Made by a program: the position numbers and the translations under genes
In this document: positions 27,010 to 34,716 of the stretch, one piece after another
How positions within the stretch are numbered: position 1 is the stretch's first letter
How the letters are laid out: every line of letters begins with the position of its first letter
Notes under the pieces: model-generated
The model's input: the letters and a program-made list of their open reading frames with translations, nothing else
Told to the model about the DNA's origin: nothing
Database searches by the model: none
NCBI GenBank assembly: GCA_963712435.1
Contig: CAVQIB010000010.1
Location: forward strand, 124,001-188,000
Length of the DNA: 64,000 nucleotides
From: Rhodoplanes sp963712435
GTDB taxonomy: Bacteria > Pseudomonadota > Alphaproteobacteria > Rhizobiales > Xanthobacteraceae
Direction of reading: 5' to 3'

Positions 27010-28377
27010 TCAGGTGATCAGGCGCGCGCCGCGCTGGAAGGTCAGGTAGCTCCAGAACCAGTTGACCGCAACGACGAGCCGGTCGCGCGCGCCGATCAGG
27101 AAGAAGATGTGGACCATGCTCCAGAACAGCCAACCGATGAAACCGGTGAGCTGCACGCGCCCGAGCTTCACCACCGCCGATTTGCGGCCGATCGTGGCGA
27201 GTTCGCCGAGATTGCGATAAGCGAAAGGCTCCGTCTTTGGCGCGCCCGCGATCTGCGCGGCGATTCGATCGCCGACATAGCGCCCCATCTGCTTGGCCGC
27301 AGGAGCGACGCCGGGCACCGGGTGGCCCGACGGGTCCTTGACGGCGGCGGTATCGCCGATCGCATAGGTGTTGGGGATGTCGCCGACCGACAGGTCGGGA
27401 TTGACCAGAATGCGGCCGGCGCGGTCGTGCGCGGCGCCCAGCCATTCCGCCGCCGGCGAAGCGGTGACCCCGGCCGCCCAGATCAGGGTCGAGGCCTCGA
27501 TGCGCTCGTCGCCGATGCTGACGCCATGCGCATCGCACGCGGTCACGCGTGCGCCCGTGCGCACCTCGACGCCCATCCAGGTCAGCGAGCTTACGGCGTA
27601 GCGCGACAGGTGATCCGGGAACGTGGCGAGCAGCCGCGGCCCGGCTTCAATCAGAAAAATGCGCGCGAGGCGCGGATCGATGCGACGGAAATCGGAACGC
27701 AGCGTCTGCCGCGCGACCTCGGCGATGGCGCCCGCCATCTCGACGCCGGTGGGCCCTCCGCCGATCACGACGAAGGTCATGAGCCGACGCCGCGCCTCTT
27801 CGTCTTCGGTCAGTTCGGCCTCCTCGAAGGCGCGCAGAATCCGCGTGCGGATTTTGATCGCGTCCGGGATCTCCTTCAGTCCGGGCGCTACGCTTTCCCA
27901 TTCGTCGTGCCCGAAATAGGAATGCGTCGCGCCGGTCGCGAGAACGAGAAAGTCGTAGTCGAACCAGCCGGCGTCGGTCGCCACGCGCTTGCGGTCCTTG
28001 TCGACGCCGATGACCCGCGCCATCAGCACCCGGGCATTGCTTTGATTGCGAACGATGGCGCGGATCGGCCAGGCGATGTCGGCCGGCGACAAGGCCGCCG
28101 TCGCGACCTGATACAGCAGCGGCTGGAAGCAGTGATAGTTGTGCTGATCGACGATGACGACGTCGACCGCAGCGCGCGCCAAGGCTTTTGCCGTTTCGAG
28201 CCCGCCGAATCCCGCGCCGATGATCGCGACGCGCGGATGGCCGGGGCGCGGCGCGCTCAGGATCGGTCCCGCGCCGGAAGCCGGCGCCCCCGCCGCGAGC
28301 GCGGTCGAGGACGCGTCCCCGGCGAATTTCGGTTCGGCCGCATGCGGCGTTTCCGGCGAAATCTGGTGTGCATCCAT
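27010..28377 (-). CDS. Type II NADH:quinone oxidoreductase (NDH-2)
   Basis: 455 residues with two Rossmann folds. VAIIGAGFGGLETAKALARA binds FAD near the N-terminus, HNYHCFQPLLYQVATAALSP is the NDH-2 flavin contact, LMTFVVIGGGPTGVEMAGAI binds NADH, and DIPNTYAIGDTAAVKDPSGH with PGVAPAAKQMGRYVGDRIAA precedes the quinone-site region. The C-terminal segment LTGFIGWLFWSMVHIFFLIG and the later SYLTFQRGARLIT form the membrane-attaching helices usual in NDH-2. It oxidises NADH and reduces ubiquinone without pumping protons. The ATG at 28377 (MDAHQISPE) is preferred to an upstream start that would add 17 residues. It is monocistronic. Confidence 0.93.
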   Translation of the reverse strand: MDAHQISPETPHAAEPKFAGDASSTALAAGAPASGAGPILSAPRPGHPRVAIIGAGFGGLETAKALARAAVDVVIVDQHNYHCFQPLLYQVATAALSPADIAWPIRAIVRNQSNARVLMARVIGVDKDRKRVATDAGWFDYDFLVLATGATHSYFGHDEWESVAPGLKEIPDAIKIRTRILRAFEEAELTEDEEARRRLMTFVVIGGGPTGVEMAGAIAEVARQTLRSDFRRIDPRLARIFLIEAGPRLLATFPDHLSRYAVSSLTWMGVEVRTGARVTACDAHGVSIGDERIEASTLIWAAGVTASPAAEWLGAAHDRAGRILVNPDLSVGDIPNTYAIGDTAAVKDPSGHPVPGVAPAAKQMGRYVGDRIAAQIAGAPKTEPFAYRNLGELATIGRKSAVVKLGRVQLTGFIGWLFWSMVHIFFLIGARDRLVVAVNWFWSYLTFQRGARLIT

Positions 28378-28750
28378 GGATGCCGCTCCAAAAAATGTTC
28401 GACCCAGCCAATTCGCCCGGACCGGCAAAAACCCGGAGCGGGTAGCACGCCTTTGTACGACGTCGCTTTGATGACGCCATCGCGCCGCGCGAGACCGAAG
28501 ACGCGGCCCCGCCAGCTAAGCTCTGAAGAAATCGAGCAGAAGTCTTAATCTTAGAACGATCGCGACGTCATGCACCCTCATCGCCCTTGAGCCAGATAGT
28601 AAAAGCATAACCTCTACGCAAGCGGATCATTGTACCACTTTGCACTGAACGTAAGACCTTCAGAACTTGCGGGCGTCCACTGCGTTGTTTCATCGCCAGA
28701 TGCGGCTCGGATGTTTCGCCGCGTCGAGGAATTCAACCATTGGAGGACTT
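28378..28750. other. Divergent promoter region of NDH-2 and PRC-barrel genes
   Basis: About 370 bases with a moderately AT-rich middle (28560-28640). It must hold two opposed promoters. I find no clear EcfG, RpoH or FNR-type site and no RNA gene. The open frame reading into the PRC gene lacks a ribosome site. Confidence 0.35.
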
Positions 28751-29371
28751 ATGTTGAAGCTGCACCTTACCACCTGCCTTCTCGCCACGGCTCTTGCGGG
28801 CGCGCCAGCTCTCGCCCAAACGCCGCCGCAACCGGGCTCGCCCGGAGCTGCTCAGCCGCCGAGCGCCCAGCAACAACCGCCGAGCGCGCAGCAGCAGGCG
28901 CAGCGCCAAGGCGCTCAGCAGGCGCTCAAGCCCGTCGCCAAGCCCGGCCCCGGCCACATGCTGAGTTCGGACCTCGAAGATACCACCGTGTACGGCGCCA
29001 ACAACGAGACGATCGGCGAAATCAGCGACGTGTTGATCGACCGCAATGGCAAGGTGATCGCGGTCATCGTTGGAGTCGGCGGTTTCCTCGGCATCGGCGA
29101 GAAGGACGTCGCGGTGCCGTTTGAAGCCCTCGAAATCATCGCGGCTCAGCCGAGCGCGGCCGGCACGACGGGCACGAGCCCGACGGGCGCCGCACCCGGC
29201 GCCGGCAATCAGGCGCAGGGCACGATGTCGCCGGATCGCATCGTGTTGCGCGGCATGAACAAGTCCGATCTCGAAAGCGCGCCCGCATTCCAGGACGACG
29301 ACGACGACGACGACAACTCCAATGCGGCCGGTTCGCCCGCCCGGCCCGGCGGAATGCAGCCGAATCGCTGA
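28751..29371 (+). CDS. Secreted PRC-barrel protein with poly-Gln/Pro and poly-Asp tracts
   Basis: 206 residues. A signal peptide (MLKLHLTTCLLATALAGAPA, cut near LAQ) leads into a Pro/Gln-rich repeat region (PPSAQQQPPSAQQQAQRQGA). A PRC-barrel follows at about residues 70-135 (LEDTTVYGANNETIGEISDV, then LIDRNGKVIAVIVGVGGFLG). The tail has a run of seven Asp (FQDDDDDDDNSNA) and a Pro/Gly-rich end. ATG 28751 has GGAGGA at 28742-28747, which fixes the start. It resembles exported PRC proteins of Hyphomicrobiales linked to stress and photosynthesis-type H subunits, but function is unknown. The Asp run could bind calcium or other cations; that is inference. A hairpin terminator lies 45 bases downstream. 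Confidence 0.87.
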   Translation: MLKLHLTTCLLATALAGAPALAQTPPQPGSPGAAQPPSAQQQPPSAQQQAQRQGAQQALKPVAKPGPGHMLSSDLEDTTVYGANNETIGEISDVLIDRNGKVIAVIVGVGGFLGIGEKDVAVPFEALEIIAAQPSAAGTTGTSPTGAAPGAGNQAQGTMSPDRIVLRGMNKSDLESAPAFQDDDDDDDNSNAAGSPARPGGMQPNR

Positions 29372-29414
29372 CGCGGCAAGCGGCTGACGCTGCAAGTTGC
29401 TAGAAAGTGCACGT

Positions 29415-29444
29415 CGGAGGCTATCGCAGCCTCCGGCGTTTCTG
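29415..29444 (+). terminator. Rho-independent-like terminator after the PRC-barrel gene
   Basis: Stem GGAGGCT (29416-29422) pairs with AGCCTCC (29428-29434) around a 5-base loop ATCGC, followed by GGCGTTTCTG. The T-run is weak but the stem is perfect and correctly placed. Confidence 0.6.
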
Positions 29445-29589
29445 TATGCGCGGCCCTTGATATGTCCGCGCGCGCGAGCCGCCTGCGGGCGCCAATTGCC
29501 CGGGACGTCGCCGCGATATCCCGCCTATACTGAAAACGAGGCGTTTTGCGTGCAGACCTCTGCACGTGCTCAGCGGCGTGGAAGAACCC

Positions 29590-29904
29590 ATGATGATCAT
29601 GAAGCTTAGTCTGCTCATCGGGCTTCTGTTCGGAGGGACGGCGCTGGCGCAGGACGTGCCGGGCATCGAGCTCTGCGCGCGCGAGAGCAACATGGACCGC
29701 CGCACGGGCTGCCTGCAGAGCAATGTCGAGTATCTGCAAAAGCTGATCGCCAGGAACGCGGCGGCCGCGCAGCAGAAGGTCGACGCAGCCAACGTCGAGA
29801 TCGCGGCGCTGAAAGCCGCGATGGCGAGCCTGCAGGCGAAGGTCGACAAGCTTCAGTCTGCGGCCGCGAAGCCGGACAGCTCCGCCAAGCCGGATGCGAA
29901 GTGA
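29590..29904 (+). CDS. Small secreted coiled-coil protein
   Basis: 104 residues. A signal peptide (MKLSLLIGLLFGGTALAQ) is followed by DVPGIELCARESNMDRRTGC, holding two cysteines likely to form a disulphide, then LQSNVEYLQKLIARNAAAAQ and a long heptad-patterned helix (VDAANVEIAALKAAMASLQA; KVDKLQSAAAKPD). The pattern suggests an exported protein with a short Cys-bonded head and a coiled-coil tail, perhaps interacting with peptidoglycan or membrane proteins. Three start codons lie close together (29590, 29593, 29599). I do not recognise a named family. Confidence 0.7.
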   Translation: MMIMKLSLLIGLLFGGTALAQDVPGIELCARESNMDRRTGCLQSNVEYLQKLIARNAAAAQQKVDAANVEIAALKAAMASLQAKVDKLQSAAAKPDSSAKPDAK

Positions 29905-29977
29905 ACGATGGGCGCAGCGGTGCGGCGCGCAAGCGTTTGCCCGCGCCTCCGGCCGACGACGAGATACGGAGACCGAA

Positions 29978-31192
29978 CTACCCAAAATTCTTCGGCGCGC
30001 CGGAAATCACTTCGCCGCCGGCGGGCGTCACTTTGTAAATCGCAAGGCCGCGCTGGATGGTGCCGTCGGCGCGGAAGCGGAACACCCCGTCGATGCCCGA
30101 GAAACCGGACGGATTGGTGAGCATCTCGCTGGTGATCGGCTGCCCGGGGTGTGATTTCGCGAGCGCGGCGACGAGCGCGACCGCGTCATAGGCAAGCGTC
30201 GCGGTGCGCACCGGGTCCTGGCCGAACTTGGTGCGATAGCGCGTGGCGAACGCCTTGTAGCCCTTCGAATCCGGCGCGGCGAACCACCCGCCATCGAGCG
30301 CGGCGTCGGAGAAAATGCGCGGATCGTCCCACAGCCCGGTGCCGAGCGCCTGCAGGCGCTTGGTGCTCACGCCGGCCGCCTCCAGCAATCGGGCGACGCG
30401 GGGAACGGCGTCGCCGCTGTCCGGAATGAACAGCGCGTCGGCGCGCGAGGCGGCTTGCGCGATCTGCCGCACCGGCCCCTGCATGCCGGCGTCATCGGGC
30501 CGATAGCGCTCGAGCGCGAACACGCGTCCGCCTTTGGCGGGGACCAGCTGCTTGAAGGCGGCCTCCACGACGCTGCCATAGGCGTTGTCGGGGACCAGAG
30601 CCACGAACGAGCGCTTGCCTTGCGCGATGGCGTAATCGACGATGCGCTCGACATCCGCTTCCGGCAGGAAGCTCAGGAGAAAGACCCCGCGGGTGGCGAC
30701 GTTCGAGTCGGTCGAAAACGCAATGATTGGAATGCGCGAGGCGCGCGCGACCGGCGCAGTCGCGGTCACGGCGTGGGCGAACAACGGCCCGAGAATGATC
30801 TGCGCGCCCTCTTCGATGGCCTGGCGAACGGCCGCCTGCGCCCCCTGCGCCGTGCCGCCGTCGTCCTTGACGATGAGCTGGACGTCGGGATTGCTGAAAT
30901 CGGCAAGCGCCATCTCCGCCGCATTGCGCATCGCCTGGGCGGCGGCGCCGGCATTGCCGCTCGCGGTGAGCGGGAGGATGAGGCCGATCTTGGTCTTCCC
31001 CGGTTCGGCGCCGGGCGGCGGCGCGGCCGTTGTCGGCGCTTCCGGCTCCGGCTGCAGCTTGGAGCCGCCCGGCATCGTATCGCCCAGATTGCCGAGCCCG
31101 GAGCACCCGGCGACGAGCGCGGCCGCGCCCGCCCCGAAGCCGCTCACCACGGCGCGCCGGGTCGGCCGGGCGAATCTCGTCGTCAGCTCCAT
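29978..31192 (-). CDS. Penicillin-binding protein activator (LpoA-like lipoprotein)
   Basis: 404 residues. The N-terminus is basic (TRRAVVSGFGAGAAALVAGC) and ends in a lipobox LVAGC, so an outer-membrane lipoprotein is expected. A Pro-rich linker (PEPEAPTTAAPPPGAEPG) leads into a type I periplasmic-binding fold: KIGLILPLTASGNAGAAAQA, ADFSNPDVQLIVKDDGGTAQ, GAQIILGPLFAHAVTATAPV, FSTDSNVATRGVFLLSFLPE and LQALGTGLWDDPRIFSDAAL. These match the alphaproteobacterial LpoA-like family that activates class A penicillin-binding proteins. It is divergent from rsmI, the usual arrangement (lpoA-rsmI-yraN) in many proteobacteria. It lacks the N-terminal TPR domain of enterobacterial LpoA. Confidence 0.92.
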   Translation of the reverse strand: MELTTRFARPTRRAVVSGFGAGAAALVAGCSGLGNLGDTMPGGSKLQPEPEAPTTAAPPPGAEPGKTKIGLILPLTASGNAGAAAQAMRNAAEMALADFSNPDVQLIVKDDGGTAQGAQAAVRQAIEEGAQIILGPLFAHAVTATAPVARASRIPIIAFSTDSNVATRGVFLLSFLPEADVERIVDYAIAQGKRSFVALVPDNAYGSVVEAAFKQLVPAKGGRVFALERYRPDDAGMQGPVRQIAQAASRADALFIPDSGDAVPRVARLLEAAGVSTKRLQALGTGLWDDPRIFSDAALDGGWFAAPDSKGYKAFATRYRTKFGQDPVRTATLAYDAVALVAALAKSHPGQPITSEMLTNPSGFSGIDGVFRFRADGTIQRGLAIYKVTPAGGEVISGAPKNFG

Positions 31193-31286
31193 TCGCCGTC
31201 ATGCGGATAGCCCTTGGGCGCGCACGCGAACCTCACTCATATGTTCCATTCTAATCAACCCCAAGGCGGGGGCCAGACCTAAACGC

Positions 31287-32241
31287 ATGCGCGAATCCGG
31301 GCCGATCGGCGGGACGGCGAAGGACGGCTCGCAGGACGGCGGGCCGGACCGGCTACACGCTGTTCGGCGAGGATCGGGCCTCTCCGCCCCTCGCGCCCGG
31401 ACTGTATATCGTCGCGACGCCGATCGGTCACCTGGCTGACATATCCCTGCGTGCGCTGGAAACGCTGGCGGCCGCCGACCTGATCGCCTGCGAGGACACG
31501 CGGGTCACCCGCAAGCTCCTTGACCGCTACGCCATCACGCGCCCGCTCGTCTCCTATCACGAGCATAATGCCGCCCTCATGCGCCCGCGGCTGCTCGACG
31601 AGCTGCGCGGCGGACGCGCGGTTGCGCTCGTCTCCGACGCCGGCACCCCGCTGATTTCCGATCCGGGCTACCGGCTGGTGCGCGAGGCGCAAGCGGCCGG
31701 ACACCGGGTCACGACCATCCCGGGACCCTCGGCGGTGCTCGCCGCGCTCGCCGTCGCCGGGCTCCCGACCGACCGGTTTTTCTTCGAAGGCTTCCTGCCG
31801 GCGCGCGAGGCCGCCCGCCGCTCCCGCATCGCTGCGCTCGTCGCAATCCCGTCGACGCTGGTCCTGTTCGAGACCGGCCCGCGGGTGGCCGCCGCGCTCG
31901 GCGACCTCGCGGCCGGTCTCGGCGCGCGCGAGGCCACGATCTGCCGCGAACTGACCAAGCTGCATGAGGAGGTGCGCCGCGGCGACCTTGCCGGGCTCGC
32001 CCGCGACTATGCGCAAGGCGCGGAGACGCGCGGGGAGTTCGTCATCGTGGTCGCGCCGCCGCAGGACGAGGCGGGGCCCGTCGCCGCCGATCGGATCGAC
32101 GAATTGCTGCGCACAGCATTTGCGACCGCCTCGCTGAAGGACGCGGTGGAGGCCGTCAGCGTCGCGACCGGGCAGCCGCGCCGCATCGTCTACCAACGGG
32201 CGCTTGCGCTCGCCAAGGAGAGCCGCGATGACCGGGCCTGA
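31287..32241 (+). CDS. rsmI: 16S rRNA (cytidine(1402)-2'-O)-methyltransferase, one-base frameshift near the start
   Basis: RsmI methylates the 2'-OH of C1402 in the ribosomal P site using S-adenosylmethionine. The main frame contains LAPGLYIVATPIGHLADISL, LIACEDTRVTRKLLDRYAIT, VALVSDAGTPLISDPGYRLV, TIPGPSAVLAALAVAGLPTD and FETGPRVAAALGDLAAGLGA, all in family order. No ATG, GTG or TTG exists in that frame upstream of GLYIVATPIG. ATG 31287 lies in the next frame and encodes MRESGPIGGTAKDGSQDGG; removing one G in 31342-31344 joins it to RTGYTLFGEDRASPPLAPG, a typical N-terminus. The extra base doubles a Gly third position (GGC or GGG). The stop overlaps yraN by 14 bases. Confidence 0.9.
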
Positions 32242-32647
32242 CCGCCGCGCTCCGCCGGGACCGGGCCATGCGCCGGCGCCGGAACGCCGGGCGGCGCTGC
32301 AGTTCGGCCTCTCGGCCGAGAGCCGGGCCGCGGCCCTGCTCCTCGCCAAGGGCTACCGCATCCTCGCGCGCCGCTTCAAGACGCCGGTCGGCGAGATCGA
32401 CATCATCGCGCGCAGGCGAGGCACGCTGGTGTTCGTCGAGGTGAAGGCGCGCGACAGCTTCGACGCCGCGGCCGAGGCGGTGACCGCACGCCAGCAGGCG
32501 CGCATCATCGACGCGGCGCAATACTGGCTCGCGGCGCATCCCGACGCCGCGGAAAGCCCGATGCGCTTCGACGCGATCCTGGTCGTGGCCGGCAAAATCC
32601 CGCGCCATCTGCCCGGCGCCTTCGATGCGACGGGGAGGGGCGGCTAG
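32228..32647 (+). CDS. YraN family (UPF0102) endonuclease-like protein
   Basis: 139 residues of the YraN/UPF0102 family, which has a restriction-endonuclease-like fold. ESRAAALLLAKGYRILARRF carries the conserved Glu, and VGEIDIIARRRGTLVFVEVK is the D-x(n)-E-x-K nuclease-type motif. The Arg/Pro-rich lead (first 20 residues) is variable in the family. The protein overlaps the end of rsmI, so it is translationally coupled; this order is conserved. In many relatives gshB comes next, but here gshB is 4.3 kb further on (36920), with other genes inserted between. Its cellular role is unproven; DNA uptake or recombination has been suggested for the family. Confidence 0.92.
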   Translation: MTGPDRRAPPGPGHAPAPERRAALQFGLSAESRAAALLLAKGYRILARRFKTPVGEIDIIARRRGTLVFVEVKARDSFDAAAEAVTARQQARIIDAAQYWLAAHPDAAESPMRFDAILVVAGKIPRHLPGAFDATGRGG

Positions 32648-32845
32648 TTGGGGCACCGGCTGGGCACTTAAGCGCCGGACGCGCCTGAATGCTCATCGGC
32701 GCGCCTGAGCGCCGTCGGTAGTGTCTGCTTTGCGCCATGAGCGGACCCGCTGTCGCACAAATGACGATAAAGCGATTCCTTTTAAGCGGACCGTGGGCCT
32801 AAGTTAGGAACCTTGCGATCCGATGTTGCGACACGGTTTCCCCCG

Positions 32846-33766
32846 ATGCCTGACGATCCCCGAGCGACATCCGTAGCCAAGACGATACGGCCGTTCCGCT
32901 GGCGCATCGCGTTCACCTATGCGCTCACCGTCATCGAGGACCTGCTGGAACTGTCCTATCCGTGGGCCACGGGGCTCGCGATCAACGGTTTGCTGGCGCA
33001 GGATTATCGGATGATCGCGCCGGTGATGATCGCTTGGGTGCTGCACACCGGGATCAGCTTCGGCCGGCAGCTGTACGACACGCGTCTCTACACGGAGGTC
33101 TACAACACCATCGTCATCGATACGGTGTTGCGCCAGCGGCAGTCCGGGATCGAGCCCACCAAGGTGGCGGCGCGTTCGGCCATGTCGCGCGAGTTCGTGA
33201 CTTTTTTCGAGAAGGACATGCCGGTCGTCCTCAACACGCTGGTGAGCATCGTCGGGTCCGCCGCCATCCTGTTCTACTACGACCTCGTGATCGGCGCGGT
33301 CGGCGCGTTGCTGTTCATCCCGGTCGCCATCATCAACCGCAGCTACATGCGGCGCTCGCTGATGCTCAACGAGGGGCTCAACAACCAGCTTGAGCAGGAG
33401 GTTCAGGTGATCGAGGCGGTCCAGGAGAAAGCGATCGCCCGCCATTTTGCCGAGGTGCGCGCCTGGCGCGTCAAGCTCTCCGACGCCGACGCCTTCAACT
33501 GGACGATGATTGAGGGACTATCGATCCTGGCATTTCTCCTGGTGCTGCTGCGCGTCACCTATATGCCAAACGCCGACGTCGGCACCATCTTTGCGATCTT
33601 CGTCTATGTCTGGCGCCTGATGGAAAAGCTCGACTTGATGCCGCAGATCGTCCAGCAGATCATGCGCCTCAAGGACATCCGCCGCCGGATCGAGGCCGGG
33701 GCCTCGATCGAGGCGATCGGCGAGGAAATCCACCGCACCGGCGCCGACAAGAGCGGGGCGCCCTGA
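32846..33766 (+). CDS. ABC transporter six-transmembrane domain protein without ATPase domain
   Basis: 306 residues containing an ABC exporter membrane domain: RWRIAFTYALTVIEDLLELS, MIAPVMIAWVLHTGISFGRQ, LVSIVGSAAILFYYDLVIGA, VGALLFIPVAIINRSYMRRS and WTMIEGLSILAFLLVLLRVT. The region between helices 2-3 and 4-5 has the expected cytoplasmic helices (NNQLEQEVQVIEAVQEKAIA). The sequence stops soon after helix 6 and no nucleotide-binding domain follows, nor is an ATPase gene adjacent. This stand-alone six-helix form is a known annotated type, so it is probably not a truncation. The ATG at 32846 is preferred to a TTG at 32813. Confidence 0.85.
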   Translation: MPDDPRATSVAKTIRPFRWRIAFTYALTVIEDLLELSYPWATGLAINGLLAQDYRMIAPVMIAWVLHTGISFGRQLYDTRLYTEVYNTIVIDTVLRQRQSGIEPTKVAARSAMSREFVTFFEKDMPVVLNTLVSIVGSAAILFYYDLVIGAVGALLFIPVAIINRSYMRRSLMLNEGLNNQLEQEVQVIEAVQEKAIARHFAEVRAWRVKLSDADAFNWTMIEGLSILAFLLVLLRVTYMPNADVGTIFAIFVYVWRLMEKLDLMPQIVQQIMRLKDIRRRIEAGASIEAIGEEIHRTGADKSGAP

Positions 33767-33860
33767 ACCCGGACTTCCATGTCAGCAGCTTACCGGATCG
33801 TGGGCCGCCGGCGGGAGCGCATGCCCGCCGCGCGGCTAGCGCCGGCGGCCACGCATCCCG

Positions 33861-34199
33861 CTAGCAGGGGTGCGCCGGCAGCCACGCATCGATCCACTCA
33901 TTGAACACGTTCTCGGTCGGCACGAGCTGAACCGCCGCATCCATGTCTTCACGCTGGATCAGCGCTTCCGGAAGCGTCCTGGCCGCAAAGCGCACATGGG
34001 CGACGATGTCCGCCGCGTTTGGCTTCCGGTTTGGCGCGTCGCCGAATTGGTCGAGAATCATTTGTACGTATGTTGTTTGCTCGTCCGAGCCCATGACGAT
34101 GGAGCAACAAGCGATCGTCAGCCAGCGCTCGCGCTGGCGTTGTTCTAACAAATACTCTCTTGGAAACTCAATTACGTTGTCGGTCGTGCTGTTTGTCAT
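33861..34199 (-). CDS. Hypothetical protein, 112 residues
   Basis: A soluble acidic protein beginning MTNSTTDNVIEFPREYLLEQ; the VIEFP lead is common in small Hyphomicrobiales proteins. It continues RQRERWLTIACCSIVMGSDE, QTTYVQMILDQFGDAPNRKP, NAADIVAHVRFAARTLPEAL and ends FNEWIDAWLPAHPC. GC content is a little below the neighbours, and the first 30 codons are clearly AT-richer. No family is recognised. ATG 34199 has AAGAGAACC nearby, a weak ribosome site. It sits alone, opposite to its neighbours. Confidence 0.6.
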   Translation of the reverse strand: MTNSTTDNVIEFPREYLLEQRQRERWLTIACCSIVMGSDEQTTYVQMILDQFGDAPNRKPNAADIVAHVRFAARTLPEALIQREDMDAAVQLVPTENVFNEWIDAWLPAHPC

Positions 34200-34716
34200 A
34201 AGGTTCTCTTGCGTTTAAACCGGCTCAACGCTCTCGGCCCACATTCGGTTCCCTGCTTTTACCTCCCGGCACGGCCGAAATGTGTCGAGAGGTCGCCCTC
34301 CCGTGCGTCAAATCCACGCGTTAAGAGGAATATATCCCCCGAAACGCGTCTGCGACGGACGGCTAGGAACACGATCAAGCAAATGCCCCATGCGGAGGCT
34401 CGCGAGGCGAGCGCAAACCCGGGCGACTGGCGGACGCCGACGAAGGCTCCTGGACCCTCCGTGGCAGGCTTGATGATGGGTCTGCGCGAGGATGAAATCG
34501 TCGCCTCCTGGTTCTCAAGCCGGACCGTGGCGGCCCGCGCGGCGCGAGCTGACCATAAAATTATGAAATGCCCCCTAAATGTCCGCACGAAAATTGACCT
34601 GCCGCAACCCGAGGCGGCTGACTTGAGGACATTATTAGTTTTCGTCGCGATGCGTCACGCGCTGCGGCAATTATCAACCGTTATCCCGCCCGCTGGAAAT
34701 CGACCGGAGAACCGCA
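34200..34716. other. Intergenic region before the reductase-CBS gene
   Basis: About 515 bases between divergent genes. An AT-rich patch with TAAAATTATGAAAT near 34555 and TTAGTTTTCG near 34634 is the likely promoter zone for the reductase gene. Open frames in this stretch lack ribosome sites and family-like sequence. Confidence 0.35.

Noticed and set aside
34259..34588. Minus-strand 109-codon frame before the reductase-CBS gene
   Set aside because: No recognisable domain, no ribosome site, and it covers the likely promoter region.
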